Shown here in pieces: positions 12,549-26,794 of a stretch of 64,000 nt of DNA. This DNA is from Romboutsia ilealis. Lineage in GTDB: Bacteria; Bacillota; Clostridia; Peptostreptococcales; Peptostreptococcaceae. Where the stretch lies: positions 2,263,243 to 2,327,242 of the forward strand of contig NZ_LN555523.1 of NCBI RefSeq assembly GCF_900015215.1, in the 5' to 3' direction. The translations under genes and the position numbers were made by a program. Each line of letters opens with the position of its first letter. Position 1 is the stretch's first letter. The notes below the pieces were generated by a model. That model was not told the DNA's origin, did not search any database, and saw only the letters and a program-made list of their open reading frames with translations.

Positions 12549-13952
12549 TTAATTCTCTTCCTTTACTAATAATTTCTCTTTATTTAAGTCATTTTTGTGC
12601 TTACCCAAAAACTTCTCTATGCAATTTAAGTTGTTATAGAAATGAGTATGTAAATATGTAGCTAGTGTATTTCCTTTGCTATATCCACCTTCCCACTCAT
12701 CAACAATTTTTTTATCTCTTTCCTTCTTCATTATATAAGCACATTCTTCTTCACTCTCAAATACAGAATGGTGGAATTCATGTCCTTTTATTACTTCTCC
12801 TACATTTGATAAGATTGTATCTTCTTTGGCAATTCCGTAGCAATATCCAAACCTTCTTAAAGATTTTGTCATTTTACTAATTCCTTTTAAAATTCCAACC
12901 ATATCGTATTCGTTTTCATTTTGGTCTACAAGTTTTTCACCTAAATACATTAGCCCACCACATTCAGCATATATTGGAATGTTTTTTTCATGAGCGTTTC
13001 TTATAGATTCCCTCATAGATTTGTTTAGCTCTATTTCTTTTGCAAATATCTCAGGGAATCCTCCACCAATATATATATAATCAGATATAGGTACTTCTTT
13101 ATCATTTAATGGACTAAAATATTTTATATTTAATCCTAAATCTTCAAGAAGCTCTATGTTTTCTCTATAATAGAAGTTAAAACCTTTATCATAAGCTATA
13201 GCTATAGTCTTATTTTCTAATTTATTTTTTTCTATAAAGTCTCTTATATCAAATTCACTTTCAACTTCTTCAGTTTCTGAAATTTCTATTATCCTATCTA
13301 TATCTATGTACTTTTCTATTTCATCTGCTAAGTTACTGAATTTCGTCTTTAAAGATTCTATTTCAACACTTGGTACTAATCCTAAGTGTCTTGACTCTAA
13401 TGAAAATTCATTATTTGGTGGGAAGTATCCTAAAACTTCTATATTACAATATGTTTCTATAGCTTTTTTTATTATTTCATAGTGTGATTTAGTTTTTACG
13501 TTATTAACTATTACACCTTTTATATCAACATTCTTATCAAGCTCTTTGTATCCAAGTACCATAGCTGCGCTAGATGCTGCCATAGCTTTTCCATTTATAA
13601 CAAGTATAACTGGAGCCTTTAAAAGTTTTGATGTATAAGAACTTGTGCAATTATCTAAATCGATTCCAATACCATCATATAGACCCATAACACCTTCAAC
13701 TACTGATATATCTGCATCTTTAGATGCATCATTAAATACATACTTTATCTTTTCATCATCTAACATATATGAATCTAAGTTTCTAGAATGTCTTCCTGTT
13801 ATAAAAGTGTGATATGAAGGATCTATATAGTCTGGTCCAACCTTATATGGCTGAACTTTCATATTTCTTTTAGTAAGAGCTTGCATTATTCCTAGTGAGA
13901 TAGTGGTTTTACCTACACCACTATTCGTCCCTGCTATTAAAATCTTTTTCAT
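12549..13952 (-). CDS. cbiA: cobyrinate a,c-diamide synthase
   Basis: This 467-residue glutamine-dependent amidase adds amide groups to side chains a and c of (Co-)cobyrinate. The N-terminal ATPase domain holds the P-loop AGTNSGVGKTTISLG, and VVEGVMGLYDGIG follows. The C-terminal class I glutaminase has its nucleophile in YAECGGLMYLG and the histidine in GHEFHHS. A GTG at 13961 extends the frame by three codons, but AGGTGA lies 6 nt before the ATG at 13952, which I take as the start. It follows cbiP by 13 nt. Confidence 0.95.
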   Translation of the reverse strand: MKKILIAGTNSGVGKTTISLGIMQALTKRNMKVQPYKVGPDYIDPSYHTFITGRHSRNLDSYMLDDEKIKYVFNDASKDADISVVEGVMGLYDGIGIDLDNCTSSYTSKLLKAPVILVINGKAMAASSAAMVLGYKELDKNVDIKGVIVNNVKTKSHYEIIKKAIETYCNIEVLGYFPPNNEFSLESRHLGLVPSVEIESLKTKFSNLADEIEKYIDIDRIIEISETEEVESEFDIRDFIEKNKLENKTIAIAYDKGFNFYYRENIELLEDLGLNIKYFSPLNDKEVPISDYIYIGGGFPEIFAKEIELNKSMRESIRNAHEKNIPIYAECGGLMYLGEKLVDQNENEYDMVGILKGISKMTKSLRRFGYCYGIAKEDTILSNVGEVIKGHEFHHSVFESEEECAYIMKKERDKKIVDEWEGGYSKGNTLATYLHTHFYNNLNCIEKFLGKHKNDLNKEKLLVKEEN

Positions 13953-13965
13953 AAGCTTCACCTAA

Positions 13966-15501
13966 CTATAAAATTTTATTTTCATGTTCTGTCATTATTT
14001 CATAAATCTTTTGTATATCTAAGTTCTCTCTTAATAAATCTGCCAATTTGTCATATTCATTTTGCTTAAATTCATCAAAAGAAGTTACATTACTTTGTAA
14101 TTTTTCTAATCCTTTTTCTTCTCTTATACTATTTAAAAGTTCTCTAGTAAAATCTATTTCATCAAATATTCCATGAATATATGTACCTACTACATTTCCA
14201 TTTTTATTTATACTACCTTCTAGATAGCTAACTTCTTCTCCTAGCTTTTTATCAATTAAGTTTAAATAAGATACTTCACTTCCAGGCTTACTTATTCCCA
14301 TATGTATTTCATAACCTTTTACTCTTTTACCAGATAAGTTTTTCATGTATCCTGAAAGATTTGGGTGTATTATTGCTTCTACTTGAGTAGTTGTCTTTTC
14401 TTTTTCAAATATAGTTTCTGTATCTAAAAGGCCTATACCATCTATCTCTTCAACTTCTCCTTCTACATGATAAGGATCTTTTATTTTCTTTCCTAGCATT
14501 TGGTAACCCCCACAAATACCAAATATTAATTTGCCTCTTTTTTGTAGCTCCTTTATTTGTTCCTCTAATCCATTTTCTCTTATATACTTTAGGTCATCTA
14601 TTGTACTTTTACTTCCCGGAATGATAACTATATCTGGATTACTTAAAGCTTCTCCATACCCTACATATCTGACGCTTACATCATTTTGTGTTTCAAATAT
14701 ATTGAAATCTGTAAAGTTAGACATATGAGGAGTTCTTATTATCTCTATGTGTATGTCTCTTTTTCCTTGTACTGCCTTGAATCTAGTTGTAACACTATCT
14801 TCATCTTCTATTTTTATATCGCTATAGGGTATAACTCCAAGGACAGGAACATTTATTATTTCCTCTAGCATTTTTATACCTTCTTCTAAAAGTTCCTTTC
14901 TGCCTCTAAATTTATTTATTATTACACCTTTAACTCTTCTTCTTTCTTCTTCACTTAGTAGCATCATAGTTCCTGCAAGTGATGCAAATACACCACCTCT
15001 ATCTATATCTCCTACTATTATTACTGGTGCATCTGCAATCTCTGCCATACCCATATTAGCTATATCATGCTCTCTTAGATTTATCTCGGCTGTACTTCCC
15101 GCACCTTCCATTACAACGATGTCATAGTTATTGCTAAATTCACTGAATATAGTCTTTAATTCTTTAGCTAGTTGAGGTTTATATGTATGATACTTGGAAG
15201 ATGCCATATCTTCTCTTACTTTACCTCTAACTATAACTTGGCATCTATGGTTTCCAGATGGCTTTAAAAGTATAGGATTCATATCTGCAACTGGATCTAT
15301 ACCACAAGCTTCGGCTTGGAATACTTGCGCTCTTCCCATTTCAAGACCTTCCTTAGTTATAAAAGAATTTAATGCCATATTTTGAGATTTAAATGGAGCA
15401 ACACTATATCCATCTTGTTTAAATACTCTACACAAACCTGCTGTTAATATACTTTTACCAACATTTGACGCAGTTCCTTGTAGCATAATCTTTTTGCCCA
15501 T
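13966..15501 (-). CDS. cbiP: cobyric acid synthase
   Basis: This 511-residue enzyme amidates side chains b, d, e and g of adenosylcobyrinate diamide, using glutamine. The dethiobiotin-synthase-like ATPase domain is at the N-terminus ([31 protein letters not shown]). The glutaminase has Cys in [14 protein letters not shown] and His in [12 protein letters not shown] good GGAGAA site precedes the ATG. It is the first gene after a cobalamin riboswitch and its terminator, so this gene and those behind it (cbiA, cbiB, cobD, pduX, probably cbiK) should be repressed when B12 is plentiful. It is also called cobQ. Confidence 0.96.
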   Translation of the reverse strand: MGKKIMLQGTASNVGKSILTAGLCRVFKQDGYSVAPFKSQNMALNSFITKEGLEMGRAQVFQAEACGIDPVADMNPILLKPSGNHRCQVIVRGKVREDMASSKYHTYKPQLAKELKTIFSEFSNNYDIVVMEGAGSTAEINLREHDIANMGMAEIADAPVIIVGDIDRGGVFASLAGTMMLLSEEERRRVKGVIINKFRGRKELLEEGIKMLEEIINVPVLGVIPYSDIKIEDEDSVTTRFKAVQGKRDIHIEIIRTPHMSNFTDFNIFETQNDVSVRYVGYGEALSNPDIVIIPGSKSTIDDLKYIRENGLEEQIKELQKRGKLIFGICGGYQMLGKKIKDPYHVEGEVEEIDGIGLLDTETIFEKEKTTTQVEAIIHPNLSGYMKNLSGKRVKGYEIHMGISKPGSEVSYLNLIDKKLGEEVSYLEGSINKNGNVVGTYIHGIFDEIDFTRELLNSIREEKGLEKLQSNVTSFDEFKQNEYDKLADLLRENLDIQKIYEIMTEHENKIL

Positions 15502-15536
15502 GATTCAGTTCTCCTTCATAAAAATTCAGAATATTA

Positions 15537-15572
15537 GAAAAAGTCCTAACTCTTGTAAGTTAGGACTTTTAT
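15537..15572 (-). terminator. riboswitch-controlled terminator before cbiP
   Basis: Stem AAGTCCTAAC / GTTAGGACTT with an 8-nt loop, followed on the minus strand by a T run (GGACTTTTTCTAA). It lies about 60 nt downstream of the cobalamin riboswitch and 36 nt before the cbiP start, as expected for the expression platform. Confidence 0.85.
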
Positions 15573-15630
15573 TTTATACATTATATATTATAAAAATCTT
15601 CACCCCGAGATTTATTTAGTAAAATTAAAT

Positions 15631-15782
15631 TAGGCAGGTATCCTGGCTCGACTTCATCCTACTCCTATACCTTCCCATCATATCGACAGTGGTAATTTTA
15701 GTTTCGTCCATCTTACAGTAGCGGGGGCTGCAAAGGATTTTCACCTTTTTCCCTATTAATCTTGAAAGAACCCAATTCAATC
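15631..15782 (-). promoter_or_regulatory. cobalamin (B12) riboswitch
   Basis: Read on the minus strand, this stretch contains the conserved B12-box and core elements in order: GGTGAAAATCCTTTGCAGCC, CCCGCTACTGT, CCACTG, GGGAAGG and GAGCCAGGATACCTGCC. It lies between cobC and cbiP, and a terminator hairpin follows. It should reduce transcription of cbiP and downstream genes when adenosylcobalamin binds. The genes upstream (hemA, hemL, cobT, cobU, cobS, cobC) are not behind it. Confidence 0.95.
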
Positions 15783-15801
15783 TAATATTCTATTTTAGTA
15801 A

Positions 15802-16404
15802 CTATATAAAACTAGTATTATTCATAGTAGTTATAACTGTAAACCCATCTTGTATTTCTAAAATTGTAACTGATCCATTATCAATTTTAAAATTCCAGTG
15901 GTATTTATAACTATTTGATATTAAATAAGTTATTATATTTCTTATTGTTCCTCCATGAGAACAAATAAGAATTGTTTGATTATCGCAATCAGATATAATA
16001 TTATCTAATTCTGTACAAACTCTATTATATGAATCTATTAAACTCTCTCCATTAGGATATTTGTACTCATATCCTTTTTTTATCATATCTTGAAATTCTT
16101 CAGGATATCTATTTTCTATCTCTTTAAAAGTTAATCCTTCAAAATCTCCAAAACTTATTTCTTTTAAACTTTCTTTTTCTATAATTTCTATAGATTTTAA
16201 TTCAGATAATTTTTTTACAGTATCTTTAGTTCTAGAAGATGTTGTAGTGTAAATTTTATCTATATCGAAATCCTTTAAGTAATTTGTAATCTTATCTATT
16301 TGCTCTTTTCCTTCTTCACTTACAGAGCTATCTATATGTCCAGATAATCTACTTTCTTGATTATCTACTGTTAGAGCATGTCTAACTAATATTAATTTTA
16401 CCAT
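15802..16404 (-). CDS. cobC: alpha-ribazole phosphatase, histidine phosphatase family
   Basis: A 200-residue protein of the phosphoglycerate-mutase-like histidine phosphatase superfamily. It most likely removes the phosphate from alpha-ribazole 5'-phosphate or adenosylcobalamin 5'-phosphate. The catalytic motif reads LVRHALTVDN, with RHA where RHG is usual; the second histidine is in ICSHGGTIRNII, and the acidic residue is in EISFGDFEGLTF. The position next to cobS supports CobC rather than a general phosphatase. AGGTGAAAT precedes the ATG. Of the cluster's genes it lies just upstream of the riboswitch. Confidence 0.85.
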   Translation of the reverse strand: MVKLILVRHALTVDNQESRLSGHIDSSVSEEGKEQIDKITNYLKDFDIDKIYTTTSSRTKDTVKKLSELKSIEIIEKESLKEISFGDFEGLTFKEIENRYPEEFQDMIKKGYEYKYPNGESLIDSYNRVCTELDNIISDCDNQTILICSHGGTIRNIITYLISNSYKYHWNFKIDNGSVTILEIQDGFTVITTMNNTSFI

Positions 16405-16422
16405 ATTTCACCTCATTGAGGG

Positions 16423-17187
16423 CTATATTAATAATAAATATATACAAAATAAATATATAAGCTCTCCAAGTTCTATTGTACAACCTAATATATCACCCGT
16501 TACTCCATCAATTTTTTTGTATATATGTTTTTTAAATAAATTATTAAATATGAATAATATAATAATAGTACTTATTAACATTATTACTTTAAACGTTGAA
16601 GCTAAGAATATTAATTTTGATATTCCTATTATTAATATTATTGTATATAGTATAGCAATAGTAAACATCGATGTACTTGCTTTTCCTATAAATAAATTTC
16701 CCATTCCATTTTCTCTAGGAGTTACTGTTTTATACATCATAACAATTACTCCAAGTCTTGCCACTACAGGCATAAATATTACAGTCCAAAGTAGATTATT
16801 ATTTATTATGCTATATATAAATCCTATTTTTAATAATATTAAAAACATAATGGCCAAAACAGAATTTGTACCTAATCTAGAGTCTTTCATAATTTCTAGC
16901 ATTCTTTCTTTGTCTCTATAACTATATATAGCATCAAAAGTATCTCCTAATCCATCTATATGTAGTCCACCGGTTAATATGACTAATGTTAATGTTACTA
17001 TTATTGATGTTATGAATGAATCAAAAAATATGCCAGATACTAAACCTATAATATATATTAATACACCTAGTACCAGTCCCACTAACGGAAAATATGTTAT
17101 GGTTTTATGAAATTCTTCATCAAATCCAGTATCTATATTTATTGGTATCCTAGTCATAAATTGAAGTATAGAAATAAATCTTTTCAT
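16423..17187 (-). CDS. cobS: adenosylcobinamide-GDP ribazoletransferase (cobalamin synthase)
   Basis: A 254-residue polytopic membrane protein that joins alpha-ribazole to adenosylcobinamide-GDP, the last assembly step. The N-terminal FMTRIPIN and the acidic motif GGLHIDGLGDTFDAIYS (about residues 71-87) are characteristic, followed by hydrophobic segments to the C-terminus. The ATG begins 3 nt after the cobU stop, with AAAGGGGTAG as the ribosome site inside the cobU end. Confidence 0.95.
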   Translation of the reverse strand: MKRFISILQFMTRIPINIDTGFDEEFHKTITYFPLVGLVLGVLIYIIGLVSGIFFDSFITSIIVTLTLVILTGGLHIDGLGDTFDAIYSYRDKERMLEIMKDSRLGTNSVLAIMFLILLKIGFIYSIINNNLLWTVIFMPVVARLGVIVMMYKTVTPRENGMGNLFIGKASTSMFTIAILYTIILIIGISKLIFLASTFKVIMLISTIIILFIFNNLFKKHIYKKIDGVTGDILGCTIELGELIYLFCIYLLLI

Positions 17188-17190
17188 AAG

Positions 17191-17751
17191 CTACCCCTTT
17201 ATCTTCATAGGAATTCCACTTACCACAAAATATACCTCATCACTATGAGTTGCTATTTGTTGATTTATTCTTCCTATAATATCTGTATATATTCTAGTTA
17301 ATTTATTTATAGAAACTCCACCTAATCCTAATTCATTTGTAACTATCACAAAGTATAAATTAGTCTTTTTTATTTCTATAAGTAATTTTTCAACTTGTTC
17401 TTTTATATATTTTTCTAATTCATTTATTTCATCTTGTGTCGAATTATCTATATCTATTTCGTATGTAAACATTAAATTATTAACCAATAAAGTAACACAA
17501 TCCAGTATTACAGTTTTATGTTCTTTAGAAATATCATTTATTATAGTGTATATATCTTTGTATATTTCATAAGTCTTCCAATTTTGTGGTCTGCTTTCTT
17601 TATGCTTTTTAACTCTCTCTTTCATTTCATCATCAAATGGAATTGATGTTGCTATATAAGCAGTATTATTATTTTGTTCTTTACATAGCTTCTCTGCAAA
17701 ATTACTTTTCCCAGATCTTGCTCCACCTGTTACTAATATAACTTGGCTCAT
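17191..17751 (-). CDS. cobU: adenosylcobinamide kinase / adenosylcobinamide-phosphate guanylyltransferase
   Basis: This 186-residue bifunctional enzyme phosphorylates adenosylcobinamide and then transfers GMP to it. It has the P-loop VTGGARSGKSNFAEKL at the N-terminus, the guanylylated histidine region VKKHKESRPQNWKT, VILDCVTLLVNNLMF, and VTNELGLGGV near the C-terminus. Length is normal. It is packed between cobT (21 nt gap) and cobS (3 nt gap), with a TTAGGAG site. Confidence 0.96.
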   Translation of the reverse strand: MSQVILVTGGARSGKSNFAEKLCKEQNNNTAYIATSIPFDDEMKERVKKHKESRPQNWKTYEIYKDIYTIINDISKEHKTVILDCVTLLVNNLMFTYEIDIDNSTQDEINELEKYIKEQVEKLLIEIKKTNLYFVIVTNELGLGGVSINKLTRIYTDIIGRINQQIATHSDEVYFVVSGIPMKIKG

Positions 17752-17772
17752 TTTTTTCTCCTAACTAAAATA

Positions 17773-18819
17773 CTATCTACCCATATCTACTTCATCAAAT
17801 GTAGCCATATTTTCATATGTGTAATTTGATGCCTCTATTATATTAAATGCAAGAGCCGCTCCACTACCTTCTCCTAACCTCATTCCCATATTTAGAACTG
17901 GTTCTAAGTTTAATATATTTAAAGCTCTCTGTGTTCCTGTTTCTGCCGATGAATGTGATGCTATCATGTATTCTCTAGTTTTTGGATTGATTTTATATGC
18001 AAGTAATGCAGCTGCATAAGATATAAATCCATCTAAAACCACAGGTATTCTATTAGCACTACATCCTAGTATAACTCCAGCCATACCACCGATTTCAAAT
18101 CCACCTACTTTAGATAATATATCTATTGCATCTTCTGGATTTGGTTTATTTAATTCTATAGATTTTCTTATTGTATCTGCCTTAAATTTAACTCTTTCTT
18201 TTTTTAATCCGGCCCCAATACCAGTTACATCCTCTGGGTCACAATTATCTATTACAGATATTATCGCACTACTTGGTGTAGTATTGCATATACCCATTTC
18301 TCCAATACCTATTAAGTTATATCCTTTTTTTATAGAATCTTCAGCCATTTCAATACCTATTTCTAAAGATCTAATAGCCTCTTCTATAGTCATAGCTGGA
18401 CCCTTAGCCATATTGGATGTTCCTTTTCTTATTTTATAATTAAGTACACCTTCTAATTCATGGTCACAGTTTACACCAATATCTACAGCTATCACATCAG
18501 CGCCTACAAACTTACTTATTACGCCCACTCCACATATCCCTTTTGTAAAGTTTGGTAATTGCATATATGTTATATTTTGAGGGTCTGGTGCTACACCCTC
18601 TTCATAAACTCCATGATCTGCTCCAAAAGCTATAACTACCTTTTTAGAAGTATCAAAGTGTTTATTTTTATGTATTCCTGCTAATTGCATACAAATATCT
18701 TCCATCTTACCTAAGCTACCTTGAGGCTTTATTAATCTATCTAGCCTTTTTTTAGCTTGTTCAATAGAAGTCTTATCTAAAGAATCTATATTATTTACTG
18801 TGCTTTCTAATATACTCAT
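17773..18819 (-). CDS. cobT: nicotinate-nucleotide-dimethylbenzimidazole phosphoribosyltransferase
   Basis: This 348-residue enzyme makes alpha-ribazole 5'-phosphate from nicotinate mononucleotide and a lower-ligand base. Seen are RLDRLIKPQGSLGKMEDI, the FGADHGVYEEGV loop, GIGEMGICNTTPSSA, and the C-terminal catalytic glutamate in RLGEGSGAALAFNII. Which base it uses in this organism cannot be read from sequence; no bza genes for dimethylbenzimidazole synthesis are in the window. AAGGTGGGATTAAA precedes the ATG. It is the first cob gene behind hemL and is separated from it by a hairpin. Confidence 0.95.
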   Translation of the reverse strand: MSILESTVNNIDSLDKTSIEQAKKRLDRLIKPQGSLGKMEDICMQLAGIHKNKHFDTSKKVVIAFGADHGVYEEGVAPDPQNITYMQLPNFTKGICGVGVISKFVGADVIAVDIGVNCDHELEGVLNYKIRKGTSNMAKGPAMTIEEAIRSLEIGIEMAEDSIKKGYNLIGIGEMGICNTTPSSAIISVIDNCDPEDVTGIGAGLKKERVKFKADTIRKSIELNKPNPEDAIDILSKVGGFEIGGMAGVILGCSANRIPVVLDGFISYAAALLAYKINPKTREYMIASHSSAETGTQRALNILNLEPVLNMGMRLGEGSGAALAFNIIEASNYTYENMATFDEVDMGR

Positions 18820-18846
18820 TTTAATCCCACCTTAACATCTTAATTA

Positions 18847-18924
18847 AAGTGACTATCTAAAATAAACTTCTTGATATAACTTATATCATAATATAGCTAT
18901 AACTCTATTTTTAGACAGCCACTT
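18847..18924 (-). terminator. hairpin between hemL and cobT
   Basis: Imperfect inverted repeat: AAGTGACTATCTAAAATA pairs with TATTTTTAGACAGCCACTT across a loop of about 41 nt. The downstream T content is only moderate. It could be a weak terminator or a processing site between the haem-precursor genes and the cob genes. Confidence 0.4.
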
Positions 18925-18933
18925 AAATTTTAA

Positions 18934-20229
18934 TTATATATTATGAGCAACTTTCAAAGCTTCATAACTTGCGTTTATTGTATATTCTATATCTTCATCT
19001 GTATGTGCATTTGATAAGAACATAGCTTCAAATTGAGTTGGAGCTAATAATACTCCTCTTTTTATTAGTTCTTCAAAATATTTATTAAACTTAGGAACAT
19101 CACAATTTTTAACATCATCATAATTATTTATAGGCCCTTTTGCAAAGAATAAACAAACTAGTGAACCTGCTCTATTTACTGTATAATCTAGTCCTAGCTT
19201 TTCTATATTAGATTTTAATCCTTCTTCTAATTTTATAGCTTTTCTTTCTAATTCTTCATATATACTTGGATTGTCTCTTAATATTTCTAAATTCTTTTTC
19301 CCCATATACATTGCTAGAGGATTTCCTGATAGTGTACCTGCTTGATAAACTGGCCCTACTGGAGATACCATGCTCATTATTTCTTTAGTTCCTCCATAAG
19401 CTCCAACCGGAAGACCTGCTCCTATTATTTTCCCAAAGCAAGCCATATCTGGTTTTATTCCGAAATATCCCACCGAACTATTATAATTTAATCTAAATCC
19501 AGTTATTACTTCATCAAATATTAAAACAGTTCCATATTCCTTAGTTATATCTCTTAATAGTTGTAAGAATTCTTTCGTTCCTGGGACAACTCCCATGTTT
19601 CCTGCTACTGTTTCTACTATTACAGCTGCAATCTCATGACCTTGCTCTTTGAATATATTTTTTACTTCATCTAAGTCGTTATATCTACATACTAAAGTGT
19701 CCTTTACAACATCCGATGGTACACCAGGACTTGTCGGAACTCCATATGTTATTGTTCCTGAACCAGATTTAACTAATAGTGCATCTGAATGTCCATGGTA
19801 ACATCCTTCAAACTTTAATATTTTATTTCTATTTGTATATGCCCTAGCTACTCTTAATGCACTCATAGTAGCTTCTGTTCCTGAATTTACCATACGAACT
19901 TGATCTATTGCAGGATAAGCTTCCACAACTAATTTAGCCATTTCAACTTCTATTGCAGTTGGTACTCCATAACTTGTTCCCCTATATACAACTTCTTCTA
20001 TTCCTTCTACTATTTCCTTCGGACTATGACCTAACATAAGCGGTCCCCAAGAACAAATATAGTCTATGTACTCATTACCATCTACATCATATATTCTACT
20101 TCCATGAGCTCTTTCTATAAATATTGGATCTAATCCAACTGATTTAAAAGCTCTTACTGGACTATTAACCCCTCCTGGTATATATTTAGTTGCTTCTTCA
20201 TATATCTTTAGTGATTTTTCATTTTTCAT
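18934..20229 (-). CDS. hemL: glutamate-1-semialdehyde 2,1-aminomutase
   Basis: A 431-residue PLP enzyme of the class III aminotransferase fold that turns glutamate-1-semialdehyde into 5-aminolevulinate. Motifs are YIPGGVNSPVRAFKSVG at the N-terminus, MVNSGTEATMSALRVARA, LIFDEVITGFR, the PLP lysine in CFGKIIGAGLPVGAYGG and GTLSGNPLAM. Length is normal. AGGAGG precedes the ATG. It directly follows hemA (19 nt), its partner in the C5 route. Confidence 0.97.
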   Translation of the reverse strand: MKNEKSLKIYEEATKYIPGGVNSPVRAFKSVGLDPIFIERAHGSRIYDVDGNEYIDYICSWGPLMLGHSPKEIVEGIEEVVYRGTSYGVPTAIEVEMAKLVVEAYPAIDQVRMVNSGTEATMSALRVARAYTNRNKILKFEGCYHGHSDALLVKSGSGTITYGVPTSPGVPSDVVKDTLVCRYNDLDEVKNIFKEQGHEIAAVIVETVAGNMGVVPGTKEFLQLLRDITKEYGTVLIFDEVITGFRLNYNSSVGYFGIKPDMACFGKIIGAGLPVGAYGGTKEIMSMVSPVGPVYQAGTLSGNPLAMYMGKKNLEILRDNPSIYEELERKAIKLEEGLKSNIEKLGLDYTVNRAGSLVCLFFAKGPINNYDDVKNCDVPKFNKYFEELIKRGVLLAPTQFEAMFLSNAHTDEDIEYTINASYEALKVAHNI

Positions 20230-20248
20230 CTATATGTCCTCCTAAATT

Positions 20249-21484
20249 TTAAAGTTCAAACAATTCTTCGACTAACTTTATATACTCTTCTCTTTTACCT
20301 TTATCCTTTGTTTGCTTTAAATTTATTATTGGTTCTCTTATTAATCTTTTTAATGCAGATGTTAGCATCTTATCGATAATTTTTTTATCTCTATTGTTAA
20401 GATTAGTTTTTCTATATATATATTCTAATGTATCTTCTCTAATCTCTAAACATTTATCATTTAATGATTCAATTGTAGGGTCGATTTTGATTGAGTCTAG
20501 CCATTCTGTAAACTCTATAATTTTTTCAGATATCATCTCATATCCTGTTTGCGCTAACTCTTTTCTCTTTTTATCATTCTTATCATGAATGTCTTTTAAG
20601 TTATCTATGTCATATACTTCTATATTATTTAATTCATTTATCTTAGGATCTATATCTCTTGGAAGTGCAATATCCATCATAAATATTTTTCTTTGAATTT
20701 CAGGCATTTCATCATATTTTATGACCATATGTGGAGATGCAGTAGCACTGATTACTATATCAACATCATTCATTACTTTATATCTGTCTTCATATTTTAT
20801 AGGAACTATATTCTTAAATTCACTTTTTAATTCTATTACTTTTCCATGACTTCTATTTGATAGATATATTGTGTCTAGCTTTTCTTCTTCTAAGTACTTC
20901 ATTGTAAGCCTGTTCATCTTACCGATACCTATAACTAAAGCTTTTTTACCTTCTAAATTACCAACCTTATTTTGTAAAAATTTTATACCTATATAGCTTA
21001 TAGATAAAGGTTGATGTGATATTTTTGTAGTATTTTTTATATCCTTAGCTATATTTACTGCTTCTCTAAATAATTTATTAAATATCTTTTTGCTAGAACC
21101 AAGTTGCATAGAGAAATCATGTGCATCTTTTACTTGTCCAAGTATCTGATCTTCACCTAAAACTATAGAGTCTAGACCTGATGCTACTTTAAATAGATGT
21201 TCTATTGCTGAAGTATGTTTTTTAGAAAATAAATATTCTTTTATACCTTTTGCATTAAAAAACTCTTCATAAAAATCTTCTACCAATTTAATTTTTTCAT
21301 CTATGTTCTTTGCCTGGATATAAATTTCACTTCTATTACAAGTAGAAAGTATTACTACCTCTCCTATATCTCTATCTAGAAAGTAGTTTATAGCCTCTAT
21401 CTTTTGTATATCCGTAAATGAAACCTTTTCTCTTATATTGATTGGAGCTAAATTATGATTTACCCCTATAACACCTATATTCAT
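20249..21484 (-). CDS. hemA: glutamyl-tRNA reductase
   Basis: This 411-residue enzyme reduces glutamyl-tRNA(Glu) to glutamate-1-semialdehyde, the first step of the C5 pathway. The catalytic cysteine is in VILSTCNRSEIYIQ (about residue 48). Then come LFKVASGLDSIVLGEDQILGQVK, the NADPH-binding KALVIGIGKMNRLT, and a C-terminal helical dimerisation region. A TTG at 21490 is in frame, but GGAGG lies 6 nt before the ATG at 21484, so I use the ATG. It heads the tetrapyrrole cluster behind a clear promoter, just after the 5S gene of the second rRNA operon. Confidence 0.96.
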   Translation of the reverse strand: MNIGVIGVNHNLAPINIREKVSFTDIQKIEAINYFLDRDIGEVVILSTCNRSEIYIQAKNIDEKIKLVEDFYEEFFNAKGIKEYLFSKKHTSAIEHLFKVASGLDSIVLGEDQILGQVKDAHDFSMQLGSSKKIFNKLFREAVNIAKDIKNTTKISHQPLSISYIGIKFLQNKVGNLEGKKALVIGIGKMNRLTMKYLEEEKLDTIYLSNRSHGKVIELKSEFKNIVPIKYEDRYKVMNDVDIVISATASPHMVIKYDEMPEIQRKIFMMDIALPRDIDPKINELNNIEVYDIDNLKDIHDKNDKKRKELAQTGYEMISEKIIEFTEWLDSIKIDPTIESLNDKCLEIREDTLEYIYRKTNLNNRDKKIIDKMLTSALKRLIREPIINLKQTKDKGKREEYIKLVEELFEL

Positions 21485-21526
21485 GCCCAACCTCCAAGCT
21501 AATTAATTATTTATATTCACTAATAT

Positions 21527-21556
21527 AGTATAACACTACTATCTCTTCTTTGTAAA
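21527..21556 (-). promoter_or_regulatory. promoter of the hemA-led cluster
   Basis: On the minus strand TTTACA (21551-21556), an 18-bp spacer and TATACT (21527-21532) lie 43 nt upstream of the hemA ATG. No riboswitch or T-box is seen in the short leader. Confidence 0.65.
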
Positions 21557-21605
21557 TTTAACCAACTATTTTTGTAATTTAATTATTTTTTTGCATAAAA
21601 AAAAG

Positions 21606-21728
21606 ATTACGTGGCTACGTGCTACTCTCCCAGGCGGTCGCCCACCAAGTACCATTGCCGCTAAAGAGCTTAACTTCTGTGTTCGGTATGGGAACAGGTG
21701 TATCCTCTTTGCTATAATAACCACATAA
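21606..21728 (-). rRNA. 5S rRNA with terminator-like tail
   Basis: The sequence reads on the minus strand as a clostridial 5S, with the conserved GATACACCTGTTCCCATACC and GGGAGAGTAGCACG. The terminal stem GATTATGTGG / CCACGTAATC closes the molecule and is followed by eight T, so it also resembles the operon terminator. Ends are approximate. It is separated from the 23S gene by a tRNA-Gly gene. Confidence 0.93.
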
Positions 21729-21740
21729 TCTTATTTAAGT

Positions 21741-21814
21741 TGGAGCGGGTGAAGGGGATCGAACCCTCACAGCCGGCTTGGAAGGCCGGAACTCTACCAT
21801 TGAGCTACACCCGC
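21741..21814 (-). tRNA. tRNA-Gly (anticodon TCC)
   Basis: A 74-nt cloverleaf on the minus strand with the CCA encoded. The acceptor stem is GCGGGTG / CACCCGC, the D-arm contains AGCTCAATGGTAGAG, the anticodon loop is CTTCCAA and the T-arm contains GGTTCGATCCC. It lies between the 23S and 5S genes, so it is transcribed as part of the rRNA operon. Confidence 0.95.
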
Positions 21815-21928
21815 ATAAGTTTTAGAGTTAATACTCTGAAAACTGCATATCATTTAATATTTATCATTTTATTTTAGCAACCTAAATCTTTGATTCGGTT
21901 TGCAATATAAACCTTTAGGTTTATTTTT

Positions 21929-26610
<4,682 letters not shown>

Positions 26611-26794
26611 TTCTTCGAATTTATATCGCCAACGTTATATCTTCGCTACCGCTTCAGATACATCCGTTGCTCAAATAAATTTGATTACCTGCTCAGACTA
26701 ATCATTATCTGAATATCTGGCTTGGTTTGTTTAGTTTCAATTTTATAAATTAACCTACTGTTTAATTTTCAAAGTTCATTTTCACAACTTCTTA

